The position numbers and the translations under genes are program-made. Shown one piece after another: positions 31,781 through 42,792 of a DNA stretch of 64,000 nucleotides (its first letter is position 1; each line of letters opens with the position of its first letter). The notes beneath the pieces are model-generated. The model was not told the origin of the DNA, ran no database searches, and worked only from the letters and a program-made list of their open reading frames with translations. The stretch is taken from NCBI GenBank assembly GCA_022494885.1, contig JAGVSM010002795.1:1-64000 (forward strand). The letters run 5' to 3'. The stretch is from Micrasema longulum. Taxonomy: Eukaryota > Arthropoda > Insecta > Trichoptera > Brachycentridae.

Positions 31781-32794
31781 TGAGGTTATCAATTAACTAT
31801 TTTTAGTGCAAATAAGAACGAATAAAAAACACAAATGAAAGTTAGCAGTTTAAAAATTAAAATCAAAGTAAAAAAGTTATTTCCAAAAGTTTGTATATCT
31901 TATTACTCACGTATTTACATAAATGGAAATAATATAAAACTAATTAAAAGGTAAGAATTAAAATAAATAATATAAAAGCATTGTGACTTTTTGCTTTATC
32001 TCAAATATTAAAAAAATATAACTAAAATATTTTTAAATATAGGTGCAAAATGACCTAGAATAAAAATTACTCTTTTAAAGCTTTAAGAAAATTCAAATAC
32101 AAGAAAATTGTGGGAGAAATAATGAGTTGAAAAAATAAAAAAGCTTTTTATTTTATTTTTATTTTTATTTATTAAGGAAAAACAACAGTTGTTATGTAAG
32201 AATACAAAATATAAAAAATATTAAATACATCCAGTTAAAGGTTTTCACAAATATAATGAGAGAACATGTTACACAGTAAAGAGAAAAATAATATATTATA
32301 TAAGACATGAGAAAAAAAAAAGAGCTCGTAAGAAGGTTAAGAATGAGGAAATAGAGCGAAGGAGTGGAGGAGAGGGATTTTCATAATATCGTTGACCAAT
32401 TCAAAATTTTGATAATAAAATAAACATAATTAAATGCGATTATCCCGCAACTTGTTTCAATGACTTAATGCATTCTGCCAGTAAAGCCTCGATCTCATAG
32501 TTGGAAACGAGGAACTAGAATCCGAATTGTTCATGCGCTTTGCGGCTATAAGATGCGCAGTAGCTCAATCACAAATAACTGTCGACGTGCTTACAAACAT
32601 GCTAAGCATTTGAGTGATCATAATGAACATGCTTAAGATATCGCAGTCATAAGTCAACGCGTGTGTAATCTCTAAGTAAGCGCTCGTGTTGGTTTGTTTT
32701 TTTTCCTTGAAAATAAATGCAGTTCATTGGCAAAAAATTGGCGTTTACTATAAAAAAGAATACAATATATTGCATTTGCAAAATAGTAAGGAGT

Positions 32795-33906
32795 ATCGAT
32801 TTTGTTTATTAATGATTTATGTCTGACGCACATAAAAAATTGTGACTTAATTGCATTTGCAGATGACACTGCTCTAATTTTTACTTGTGACAAATGAGAT
32901 GAAACTTATTCTGCGGCTCAAAACGGTGTCAATACAATAAAAATGTGGCTGGATAACAATCTCTTACCTTTAAATATTGACAGATCAAAATATATAGCAT
33001 TTAGTAAAACCACAGTGGGACAGCCTAAACAAAACCTTCAATTAAAAATATGCTCTGAAATACTTGAATCAGTACACCATATAAAATATTTGGGGATAAT
33101 TATTGATAAATATTTTAAATGGACAGAACACATAGAATATATAACACAAAAAATTAGAAAACTTTCCCATATTTTCAAGTCAACACGTAACATCTTATCC
33201 CTAATTAAACTCAAACAATTATGTTTTATTTTATGTAACTCAATTATAACTTATTGCATAATAGGATGGGGAGGTACTTATAAATCGATATTAAAACCTC
33301 TCAAATCTGCTCAAAAATCAATCATTAAAATAATTTTTAAAAAGCCCTTTAGGTACCCCAGCGTCATGTTATTTGAGGAATTTGAGATCTTAGAAATAAG
33401 GCAATTTTATATTTTTAGAATAATAATATTTGTGAAAGTAAATTATTCTATCAAATCCCAAAAGGAACACTCCCACACTACCAGAAGTCAAACTAGAGGA
33501 TGGGTCATGGGGTCTAATACAAACTCTAATTCGGGCAAAGAAATTTCAGGTTTCTGAGCCCCAAAATATTCAATATGTTACCCAAAGATTGCAAAACTAT
33601 GACCCGGATTCAATTAAATTAATTTGTAAAAAATTGGTTACTGAGTTTAGGTCGAGAAAAATCGGAAAATTTACTCAAAATACATTCTTAAATAATAAAT
33701 TAATATTGTATAACTGTATAGTAAATTAACGTAGTAATGTTAATGTTTATTTTTGCATAAAAATGTCTGCCTTAAAACAGGTTGTACCTAGTTGGGCAGA
33801 CTTGACATGATCCAGATAAATCCATTACCTAAGTGTGTATGTAGTAGATAAAGTAATTGTTATTTTTGTTAATAAACTTCGATTATTATTATTATTATTA
33901 TTATCT
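32795..33906 (+). pseudogene. LINE reverse transcriptase, nearly open
   Basis: Plus strand: ILFINDLCLTHIKNCDLIAF then ADDTALIF (catalytic ADD box), one in-frame stop, KMWLDNNLLPLNIDRSKYIA, HHIKYLGIIIDKYFKWTEHI, ITYCIIGWGGTYKS, SAQKSIIKIIFKKPFRYPS, HTTRSQTRG. After a frameshift near 33510 it continues LIRAKKFQVSEPQNIQY to a TAA at about 33729. 3' UTR ends in (ATT)n (33884-33906). A Jockey-like LINE, 5'-truncated, with one stop and one frameshift: the best preserved element here. Confidence 0.8.
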
Positions 33907-34439
33907 AATACAAAAAAGTGAAAATTAAATGACAATTACTATGGCGACTGTTTTTCTTGACATTTGGCTTGCCAACCGCCGGATAAATGCAATTAATAGC
34001 ATGATAAATAATAAATAAAAAAACAAAAAAAGCAGTTTTGGAATATTTTCCATATTTACACGGGTAAAATTCAAATACGTGTTTGCAGAACAGGATCATA
34101 CGTCGCGAAACGTAAATATTTTGACATTTAATATTAGGTGTTCACGGATGTTCCATTGTGATCGTGAATACGATAAAAAACCACGGTGAGAAATTGTTAT
34201 CACGTCGCTTATTAGCACGTCGATAGTTATTTATGATTGAGCTACTGTGATATTTCATTATCGTTCGGCGCGTCGCGGCGCCCTTAAGGTGGTTTTAAAA
34301 AAAATTGTGGTATATAAATCAACCATTAACCCAACTATGATAATGGTATTTCTATAATCCGCAAGATGAATAGAACGATCTTTCGCCAATTTTTTGCTAC
34401 GTGGTTTTTTTTGCTACGTTAAATTTTAAATGTCAGTCT

Positions 34440-34765
34440 AAGGACTAGGAAATATTGCAGCTAATAACGCATTTAAAAGTTGTAGTCAACATGGACATAA
34501 AATACGAGAATATCAGAAAAATACCACAAACAACTTTCTAAAACAAGACAAGGACAATCAAGACTAATGAACCAGGACTGAAATTATACAATAAACTACC
34601 AGACAAAACTAAACAAAAGACTCAGACAAACTTTTCAAAAGATGTAAAAAATATTATTTTGAACAGAGTATGAATGAAAAATGTTTTTATTATTTTTGTA
34701 AAATGAATGTAATAATCCGTAAGGGTTTATAAATAAATTTTCAAATTAAAAAAAAAAAAAAAAAA
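34440..34765 (+). pseudogene. LINE 3' end with poly(A)
   Basis: Translation with interruptions: KYENIRKIPQTTF, then GLKLYNKLPDKTKQKTQTNF and KDVKNIILN, the usual 'LYNxLP' ending of Jockey-like proteins. 3' UTR gtaataatccgtaagggttt and a pure A run at 34747-34765. The intact poly(A) suggests a fairly recent insertion. Confidence 0.65.
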
Positions 34766-35029
34766 GTCACGCGATGGTGAGCAAATGCACTCAATAATGT
34801 TCTTCAAAATTTTATTAATCTTGAATGAAAGGTTCTTTTACTGTGAAAATTTTTCCTGCTGTTCACAGGACGTATCCTCTAAAGACTTTTAGGTAAGTTG
34901 ACTACAAAAACCTAACACATGGTGGTTATTTATAGACAACGGGAAAAAGGGAAACCAACAAAACATTGACGTCAATCGTCAACACACGCATAAAACTACA
35001 CAAACAATCATCTATGCTATTGTATTTAT

Positions 35030-35230
35030 AGCTAAACTTGTTTTCGAGTAATTTGCATACACGAAAATGCTCGGACCCTTTTTTTTTAGACAGGAGATCA
35101 GCTCGATGGAGCCTGTTTAGAGATTATACAAATTCGGTAATATTTCCCAGCGCCGGTCACTCGGTTATTGGCGGTCGAGATGAGTGGACGGGGAACCGCG
35201 GAGCTCCGGCAGAACCAGACTGTTGTGAAA
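35030..35230 (+). promoter_or_regulatory. Putative promoter and 5' UTR exon of clip protease
   Basis: Local rise in G+C (cagcgccggtcactcggtta, gaccggcgg-like words) after a TATA-like tgtatttatagc (35018-35030). A good donor, GAAA|GTGAGTGAT, lies at 35230/35231 and a matching acceptor, TTCAACAG, at 35563-35570. This would make an untranslated first exon ending at 35230. No transcript evidence; the transcription start is not identified. Confidence 0.35.
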
Positions 35231-35570
35231 GTGAGTGATGACATGCCGATAACCTGCCGGTATCTCGAAGCTCTGACCTTCCTTCGCCGACAATCGGCAA
35301 TGGTGTGTTCGCGATAATTAATCGAGTGCGGGGAATTTCGACGAGTGTACGGCGGTCAGTGATCGTGAAGGCTGCGAAGTACTGCACCTTGAAAACAAGG
35401 CAGACCTTAAAGAAAGCCTAAAATTAATTTCGGTGTTAAAATTATACAGCTTCCGGAAGCTTGATTTATCTGTTATCTTAAGTGCTACGCCATAAAATAA
35501 ATATGACGCGGAGGAAACAAAAACAAAATGTTGTTATTTAAATTGAGTGCTTGATTGTTTCCTTCAACAG

Positions 35571-35721
35571 GTGACGGATTTAGGTCGATGGGAGATGTAA
35601 CAATTGTCTTTCCGAATCGAGAAGTCGGTGTGCGGTTTTGGGTCGGAGAAGTGCGTTCCTGACACCCAGTTCCGAGGTCTCTAGGAGTCACCGCGAGGAA
35701 GACACCGAATACCAGATCAAA
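35571..35721 (+). promoter_or_regulatory. 5' UTR of clip protease with upstream ORF
   Basis: Untranslated leader between the acceptor at 35570 and the start codon at 35722. It contains an upstream open frame, ATG 35588 to TGA 35660-35662, 24 codons (begins MGDVTIVFPNRE). Such a frame could lower translation of the main frame; that is an inference. Confidence 0.4.
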
Positions 35722-35800
35722 ATGATTAAGATGAACGAAAGCACGCTGATATGCGCAGTAGTCCTGATCTGCCTAGCGCGCGGCATTGCTGCAGGACCGA
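35722..35800 (+). CDS. Clip-domain serine protease, exon 1 (signal peptide)
   Basis: ATG at 35722; 26 codons plus one base, donor CCGA|GTAAGT at 35801. The peptide is a classic signal sequence: MIKMNES, then hydrophobic TLICAVVLICLARGIAA, likely cleaved after AA or AAG. A second in-frame Met (codon 4) could also be used. The single leftover base fits the two bases that open exon 2 (59312), and the predicted protein needs a signal peptide, which supports joining across the 23.5-kb intron. No transcript was available, so an alternative acceptor or an unseen extra exon cannot be excluded. Confidence 0.65.
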
Positions 35801-36840
35801 GTAAGTTGTGAAATAATAATGCTATTACTGTCTGTATTTATCAATTTTAGTAAGATGCGATTAAATATATGAATTCCAAATACTTAGGATACAACCGTTC
35901 GGTAATTCTGCTTAAAAAAAACAATACGTACCAACATTGTGACGTTTGTAAAATAATCTGAATTGCTTAATTTTTAATGCCCGTGTAAATCGACATTCCT
36001 AAAACGCTGAAAACGTGAATCTTGAATTGGTTATTCAGTAATGAAACATATTACATCGCATCGTTCTAAAACTCTGCACAATGCTTTAAAATGTTTGGTA
36101 TACTCTTGCAAAGGTTAAGGTCCAACACTGTGCCATTGTGCAATGAAAAATTTTCAAATGACTTCCGTTATATTTTGCACGCCTTTTGCACTTCACATCA
36201 GCACGTAAATACTTAAAATCATAACCTTAAGTATTTAATTCTTCTGGGATCTTTACCCACTAGTTTTACCATCAACTCGTACAAATTTTCATGCTCTTGT
36301 TTCTATTTTGAATGATATATTTCAGCTACCGTTTCCTACTTCACTGGTGCAAGGTCTCTGTAAAGGGTATCGTATTGTGTCTAATTTTATGTATTACAGA
36401 TTTAATTTGATATTTGTGTTTTTAAAATTCAGAACCGGTTGCAAATGAGGCAGATAAACAAATGTTGCAAACAATAAGAGGTTCTGTTGGTATTTGAGAG
36501 CTAAAATGAGTTTTTATTCCCACCAACCAAATGAACAGTTATTGAAGCGGTATCGGATAATCAGTTCCTAACCAATAACTTCGATTATGTATAAAAAGAT
36601 GATACCGTTTCGTGCCCAAGGTGATTGAATGTCAACAAAAATTAATAATTCGGCGAGCGTTGCCTCTTTTTCTTGCAAATTGCAACCGTTTAAATTATTT
36701 ACCAAAAACGTTTTTAATTCACAAAGCCTTAAAAATTTAAAATACTTCAAGGGTTTTGAATTTGGTGAAAACCATTGATCTGCAATTTCAATTCTTGAGT
36801 ATAGTGATAGATTGCGATATTCTTCAACTATTTACAGTAA
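35801..36840. other. Start of protease intron 1, no repeat recognised
   Basis: The kilobase after exon 1 lacks the repeat families that fill the rest of the intron, so it may hold regulatory sequence, but no specific site can be named. Confidence 0.35.
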
Positions 36841-37165
36841 TAAAATAATTGTCGCGTAATTCCTCGAAAATGATGCATTTTTCTATTACGATCTACTTTT
36901 GTATATTTAGTTAATCTTAAAATTGTAACTTTACAAAAAAGATACTAGCTCTTGTACTTGGTGAGTGGCTTACACTGCTATAGTTATTTAGTAAAATAAT
37001 TGTCGCGTAATTCTTCGAAAATGATGCATTTTTCTATTACAATCTACTTTTGTATATTTAGTTAATCTTAAAATTGTAACTTTACAAAAAAGATACTAGC
37101 TCTTGTACTTGGTGAGTGGCTTACACTGCTATAGTTATTTAGTAAAATAATTGTCGCGTGTAATT
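36841..37165. repeat. Tandem repeat, 151-bp unit, 2.1 copies
   Basis: taaaataattgtcgcgtaat begins at 36841, 36992 and (partly) 37143. The two full units differ at only a few positions (tcctcg/tcttcg, attacgatc/attacaatc). A diverged inverted single unit lies at 13248-13350, so the unit also exists as a dispersed repeat. Confidence 0.85.
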
Positions 37166-37199
37166 TTTTCTTCGCGAAAAGCAATTAATAATAAAGTGC

Positions 37200-37450
37200 G
37201 TGGGTAAATGTTTTCATGGTTTTTTTTTTTACTATGTTTTCACTGCATTTATTACTTTGTTTTATATTTATTTTTTTTTTTGCTACTTTTTTTTTGCTAC
37301 ATTTTTACTATGTTTTTAATACAATTTTACTATGTTTTTATTACATTTTACTATGTTTTTACTACATTTTTTACCATGTTTTTACTCCATTTTTTACTTT
37401 GTTTTTCACTTTGTCCTGTATCTTTATAACTGTTTCTATAAATTGATTAC
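37200..37450 (+). repeat. Degenerate (TTTTTACTATG)-like low-complexity tract
   Basis: Repeated words ttttactatgtttt and acatttttac with T runs. Open frames here are artefacts of the repeat. Confidence 0.6.
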
Positions 37451-37469
37451 TTTTTTAAATATTTTTTGA

Positions 37470-37575
37470 CTGTTTTAGAACGGGGTAAATAACCCTAGTT
37501 AGACAGTCAAAGCAACTTTACATAAATTATAATTTTGTGTATGTAATATAATGATAATAAATAAATAAATAAATG
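37470..37575 (+). mobile_element. LINE 3' tail, same family as 218-307
   Basis: ataaccctagttagacagtc, aaagcaactttacataaa, attttgtgtatgtaatata and then (AAAT)n. Confidence 0.55.
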
Positions 37576-37629
37576 CTATCATAGATAATATTTATAATTT
37601 TGTTAATACAATTAAGACGTTCAGTGGTT

Positions 37630-37810
37630 TTATATTTTTTTATTTATTTGTTAATAGACTATTAAACCAAGCAAAAAACAACCTCATTATTTTGATGTAT
37701 TATATTCTCATCGCTATGATTTTTTAAGTTTTGTAATGTTGAAATTAATTCGTCCGTGACGTTAGTAGTTCTCTTCGGTGAGTGCCGTGATATTTAAAAG
37801 TAGAGCCCCG
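37630..37810 (+). repeat. CRE-repeat family, copy 6
   Basis: atttgttaatagactattaa, ctcatcgctatgatttttta, gttttgtaatgttgaaatta, cgtccgtgacgttagtagtt (palindrome damaged), ctcttcggtgagtgccg. Confidence 0.55.
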
Positions 37811-37869
37811 TAACTGTCAAAATATACTAAACGCTGAAAAAAATGGCTTACCGAAAACTCTTTAACAGT

Positions 37870-38215
37870 ATTTCAACAATGTCCAATTGAGTATGTCCAA
37901 ATGTTTGCAGACCGGCTGGATTTCTTCCCTAGGAAGTTAATCAGATCTAAATTTGTTGCAACGGAGACAGAAACATTTTAGAAAAGGGAATATGGAAGTC
38001 TAGGTATTTACAGGGTTTATGACCTGTTATCAGCTAGTTTCAGTGGCCGCTTCACACACCATGTAACATTTACCACTCTGCCCATGTTTAAACATCCTCA
38101 TTTCCTCAACTCTTCCATCTGTTTACTTTTATGAATGTTACTAGAATGTGACTAAATGTTACACAGTGTGCAAAGTGGCCACTTGAACCAGCCGATGACA
38201 GGTCATAAGCCAAAT
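37870..38215. mobile_element. Foldback element FB1, copy 10
   Basis: gtccaattgagtatgtccaa, gcaacggagacagaaacatt, aagtctaggtatttacaggg, tcacacaccatgtaacattt, then the inverse core aatgttacacagtgtgcaaa and gatgacaggtcataagcc. Right end missing. Confidence 0.7.
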
Positions 38216-38437
38216 TTAAAAGAATTTTTTTATGCTAGCTACTAATAATTGGCAAAAATTTAATTTTTGTGTTAGACAGTATTTCGTAGACCAAAGGTCT
38301 ACTTTAAAAATGTTTTAAAAAAGGTGATATTTCTCTATTGTATACGTAAACTTACATTATATCTATGCCAAAGTTACATATTATATTTTTAAAATTGAGG
38401 GTGTGACAAACTAAAGAAGCGAGATTTAAGTTGGGAT

Positions 38438-39008
38438 CTGGAGCCTTATGCTGGAAAGATTTTGTCACCCATTCGACAATAGTCGATTGGGCATCTCGAT
38501 TGCTTTGTCATAATGCAATTCTTGAAAACCCTCCGACAATTTAATTACAAAGACAAATTAGACAGTGGCAACACCAACAAATTCGTATTTATCTATGGCC
38601 TATGGCTCTCCTGCCACACGTAAACCTTTATTGTTTGTTATCAGACTTTTTCCGTTGAAAATTTTGTGCATGGAATATTATGAAAAAAATAAAAGAAAAT
38701 GTTTTAGTGAGACACTGCAACATTGATAATTATTATTTGCCTTTGACATAACTCACATATACATGTTATTATTTCACATTCATTTAATGGATTTTTAAAA
38801 CAAATGGTAAAAAACGTATCTCAAATACGTATTTTGACATTGACGAGCGATAAAACAATTTTGAAATCATGTTTCTGGTGAAACTTCATTTGATAATGGA
38901 TTAAAAATAAGTACAGTTATATTTGTTGATACGCCGTCATCATTACATTGATCAGTGTTGTAAATTTTAAACTAAAATACAACAAAGAGTCCAGCATAAA
39001 GCCCCTGG
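38438..39008. mobile_element. Foldback element FB6, solo copy
   Basis: CTGGAGCCTTATGCTGGAAA at the left; right end inverse of CCAGGGGCTTTATGCTGGAC. The interior matches 42372-43996 in inverse order (ctattgtcgaatg-type words, atcaacaaatataactg, aaatacgtatttgagatacg, gtttacgtgtggcaggag). It gives the layout of the 42-kb copy without its insertion. Confidence 0.75.
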
Positions 39009-39290
39009 ACTATCTGGGCCTGTTGATGAGTCGTAAATTTGAAGGCAATTAGTTCCAGACAGAGGAGCCGGCAGCGGTAAAAGCACGATCTCCAAATCTG
39101 GTGTTTGGGGAGCGCCGGATTTCAACAAGTTTTCCTCTGGCTGAATTAAATGCTGATATAAGAGTAGATTTTCTTTGACATGTATTTTCAGAGACAGAGC
39201 TCCGATAGGTATCTTGGAGCCATTTCACGAAGGGATTTGAATACTAGCAATGATATATTTCGCGACAAATCTTAGATTTACTATTGACGT
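39009..39290 (-). pseudogene. LINE (CR1-like) C-terminal fragment
   Basis: Minus strand: IRRSPNTRFGDRAFTAAGSS then VWN*LPSNLRLINRP, matching the widespread 'RSFAxAAPxLWNxLPxxLR' ending of CR1-like LINEs. One internal stop. FB6 adjoins its 3' side. Confidence 0.6.
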
Positions 39291-39378
39291 ATTAATAATT
39301 ATTTTATTTTATTTGTAAAATTTTCAGAGCTGTACACAAAATACAATAGGGAAATATCGCCTTTTTTTTCATTTTAAG

Positions 39379-39966
39379 TAGGGATGTAACGATTCCGATA
39401 CCGATATATCAGCCGATATAATCGGCAGGCCGATATATCGGCATCGCCGATTATATACAGCCGATATTAAGAGTCTGAAAAGCTATAATACTTGTCTTAT
39501 CAACTGAGCGTAGTTGACTCAGAGCGTCTGTTTTCAACTGCAGGTCTCATACAAAATGATTTGCGTAACAGATTGTCTGCTAATAATTTGAACAAACTTT
39601 GTTTTCTTAACAAAAATCTACCAAAACTTGACTTTAATTATTGATTTTATCTTGTGTATCGGTTATCTTTACCACTTTGTGTAACTAAATGATAATTACA
39701 TTCTTAATTAGCGCTTTGATTGCTTGATAATATTCTTGATTGTTCCATATAAATAAATGTTTTCTTCGAATTTTAATTTAACATTTTGGATTACAACCTT
39801 CTCAAGGTTCAGCCTCTAATAAATAAAGGTGACTTTTATGCAGAATCAAGACAGTTGTTCATTATTTATTTGTTTTATTTTTTATATTTCTACTAAGCCA
39901 CCGATATCTTTATTTACTTTAATGATCGGTATCGTATCGGCAAAATTATGTATCGTTACATCTCTA
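39379..39966. mobile_element. hAT transposon remnant, 588 bp
   Basis: Left TAGGGATGTAACGATTCCGA, right inverse TAGAGATGTAACGATACATA: typical hAT ends. Flanked by ATTTTAAG (39371-39378) and ATTCAAAG (39967-39974), an 8-bp duplication with two differences. Sub-terminal CCGATA/TATCGG words repeat on both sides. Still carries the end of its transposase (next entry). Confidence 0.8.
39489..39644 (+). pseudogene. hAT transposase C-terminal dimerisation segment
   Basis: Reads YLSYQLSVVDSERLFSTAG, then LIQNDLRNRLSANNLNKLCF, LNKNLPKLDFNY and TGA at 39642-39644. SERLFSTAG...RNRLxxxNxxKLxFLxxNL is the hallmark end of hAT-family (hATC) transposases. The rest of the protein is deleted, so the element depended on a helper. 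Confidence 0.85.
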
Positions 39967-40578
39967 ATTCAAAGTAATAAAGGCCTAATACTGTCCAGTA
40001 AAAAAATAATTTTTGTTTATTATCAGTAGGTAACATAAAAAAATATGTTTAAATTTGTAATTTTGATTTCCCGCAAAAACTGTGATTCCATTGGTCACGC
40101 CCCTAATACGAGACGATTCATGTTTATTTGTTTCTGCCATTGAAATTAGTGTAGAATAATATCAGGAATTTTGATGTCACAACAACCAAGGACAAACACG
40201 TCGCGTTTTTCTACGAACGTATTTTTATTGATTTTTTTAAACATTTATGTATAAAAACATTTCTCCACAATATCCATGTTGATTTTGAAAATACAATAAA
40301 TTATCCTAAATCCATTTTATATATTTTAATCGGTATTCGTAGTATGATATATATCCTATTATAACCATGCAGACAAATTTTAAAAAATGGGGACACCAGT
40401 GGCGATTTTTTGGAAGTTTTTTGACTGGACACATGTAGCAATTTTTATTACATTGTGTTTTATTAATCAATGGTCATTTACTGGGGGGTGGTCATTTACT
40501 GGTGCTTTGACCCTACCTCTCGCAAATAAAAAATTCAACAAATAAAAATGTTTACAATTTAAAGAAGAATAAATTAGA
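39967..40578. other. Protease intron 1, nothing recognised
   Basis: No supported feature; ctggggggtggtcatttact (40477-40496) repeats ggtcatttactgg twice. Also empty: 40746-41199, 43997-44351, 46471-47044, 48561-48754, 48805-49149, 49216-50239, 54241-54974 and 58111-58439. Confidence 0.4.
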
Positions 40579-40745
40579 ATCGGGTTGTGGTTCCGTGGCT
40601 AGTGTTGCGATCCTCACGAATCAGAGGTCCGGGGTTCAAACCGCACTCTACCCCAAATTGATTTCCATTTTCTAATAGTGAGTTTTTTACAACTCGTTGA
40701 ATATTGTCCAAAATAAATAAATAGCTGCCCAAATTTAAATATTTG
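40579..40745 (+). mobile_element. SINE1, copy 3
   Basis: TCGGGTTGTGGTTCCGTGGC (box A region), GGGGTTCAAACCGCACTCTA (box B), ccccaaattgatttccattt, aatagtgagttttttacaac, ending taaatatttgagtaaa. Lies in protease intron 1, sense orientation. Confidence 0.75.
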
Positions 40746-41199
40746 AGTAAATTTAACGTAGTTATGCAGCAGAAAGCAACCAGTCCATGAATTTAAAAAA
40801 AATAGACATTGATTTAATCGGGTGAAGTAAGGTCAATTATATGTTTTGCTAAAAACAGCCAGACCGCTTTCATACAAAAACTGTAATAATCACCTTCTGA
40901 AAACAGTGATCACAAAAACTGCATTTCTCAACTTGCAGAAAACACCCACGGCACTGGAAACATCTTACGGTACTTTAAAAATCATTAAAACTGGTCAAAT
41001 ACATAATGAGATTTTTGTTTGTAATATAAAAAAAATATGTGTTCATTGTTTATCATTTGTCAAAGTCAAAACCATTCCAACTGTTGAGTAGATTTGATTA
41101 TTAACTCTTTTCATAAAAGTGCTATTATCTCAGTTTCACTTTTCTATGGCTGGCTGCTTTCTGCATAACTAAGAATTATTTAAGCTATGAACATTAATA

Positions 41200-41570
41200 T
41201 ATTACAACAGAGACATTTTATAGAAGGGAATGTCGAAGTCTAGGCATTTACAGGGCCCGTCAATGGCTGGTCAAAATGTTCACTTTACACACTGTGTACC
41301 ATTAACCATTCTGCCCATGTTTGAACTTCCATATTCCTTCCATTCGGTCGTCTGTTATAAAGGAAGAATGGTGAATGGTTCATAGTGTGTAAGGTGGATA
41401 CTTAAACCAGCCAATGACAGGTTATAAGCCCTGTAAATACCTAGACTTCGATACTTCCTTCTATAAAATGTTCTTCATCTCTGTTGTAGTATTTAAATAT
41501 TATAAATTCCAATGGGGGTTGAATCCAAATAATGTGTACAAAACTTTGGAAAGACTCAAACATTGTCGAA
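41200..41570. mobile_element. Foldback element FB1, copy 11
   Basis: atattacaacagagacattt, agtctaggcatttacagggc, cactttacacactgtgtacc, then the inverse arm gaatggttcatagtgtgtaa, gacaggttataagccctgt, taaatacctagacttc, aatgttcttcatctctgttg, ending aaaactttggaaagactcaa. Confidence 0.75.
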
Positions 41571-41724
41571 AGAAGCAAACATCAAAAAGTGATTCTTCCC
41601 AAATTTAAAATAAATGGTTGATTAAAATTTTATGGTTTGTAATATAAATTAGTAAGAAAAAACACAATTAATTAAAATCACGTTTTTTCAATATAAAACA
41701 TGTCCTAACGTTTGAACAAATAAT

Positions 41725-42195
41725 AGTGTTAACAAATTACAACGGGGTAAGATAATACCTTAAAAAAGGAAATATGGAAGTCTAGGCATCTACAGGGCTT
41801 ATGACCTGTCATTGGCTGGTTTAAGTGGCCACTTCACACACTGTGTAACATTCACCATTTGATTTGTTGTTGTTTGAACTTCTATATTTCTTCAATTCTT
41901 CCACCTGTTGATTTTAGTGAGGTTAAAGAGCTGAAACCTTTATTGTTGTAAAGGGATTTATCTGACTAAATTATTTCACATACTGGCAACGCCAGAAAAC
42001 AATTTTCCAATTTTTAAACTTCTTCATCGACCAGTTGGTTTTAAGGTCACAAGCCCTGTTAATGCCTTGAGACTTCCATATTCCCTTCTTTAAGGTATTG
42101 TCCATCTCTGTTGTAATTCGTTGATCTTAATGACTCTCGAGGAAGTGAAATCCAGTATTTTGTCTGCAACTATTTGGACGAACTCAGATATTGTA
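41725..42195. mobile_element. Foldback element FB1, copy 12
   Basis: acaaattacaacggggtaag, agtctaggcatctacagggc, cttcacacactgtgtaacat, gagctgaaacctttattg, catactggcaacgcc, ttcttcatcgaccagttgg, then right arm aatgccttgagacttcc, ttgtctgcaactatttgga, actcagatattgt. Confidence 0.75.
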
Positions 42196-42792
42196 AATAA
42201 TAGTGTTTTCACCAGCACACAAATTGGAAGAAATTTTTTTTATCCTAGGAAACCAATCACAGCGTGGGATCCGCCATTTTTGATAAGGGACAAATTACAT
42301 TTTGCATGTCATTCTGAACTATATATCCAGTTGAAGAACAAAAAAATATAATATAATATGTCCAAGTGGAACCAGGGGCCTTATGCTGGACTCATTCGTC
42401 TTTAGAATCGTATGCGACTTTCGTAATTCGACGGTGACAGCATTCTTGAACCACCTATACGAATGCAGTCGATTGGAAACCAATCGACTTTATCTCGAGT
42501 GCCAGCATTCGACATTGACAATCGAATGCGACATCGTAACTTTAGCTGTCAAACTTCCTTCTTGCAAATTGCTCGGCATTCATGTTTGAATGACGATTAG
42601 GTATTTTTGTTGTATTTTGACTTAAAATTTACAACACTGATCAATGTAATGATGATGGCGTATCAACAAATGTGCAACAAATATAACTGTAGTTTTACTT
42701 AATCCATTATCAAATGAAGTTTCTCTAGAAACATTATTTCTAAATTATTTTATCGCTCGTCAATGTCAAAATACGTATTTGAGATATGTTTT

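Noticed and set aside
36841..37165. CRISPR-like array
   Set aside because: Only two long units with no spacers; eukaryotic tandem duplication.
37208..37446. Phe/Leu-rich frames
   Set aside because: Created by the degenerate ttttactatg repeat, not a protein.
42121..42351. 76-codon frame next to FB1 copy 12
   Set aside because: Starts inside the FB1 right arm; remainder has no motif.
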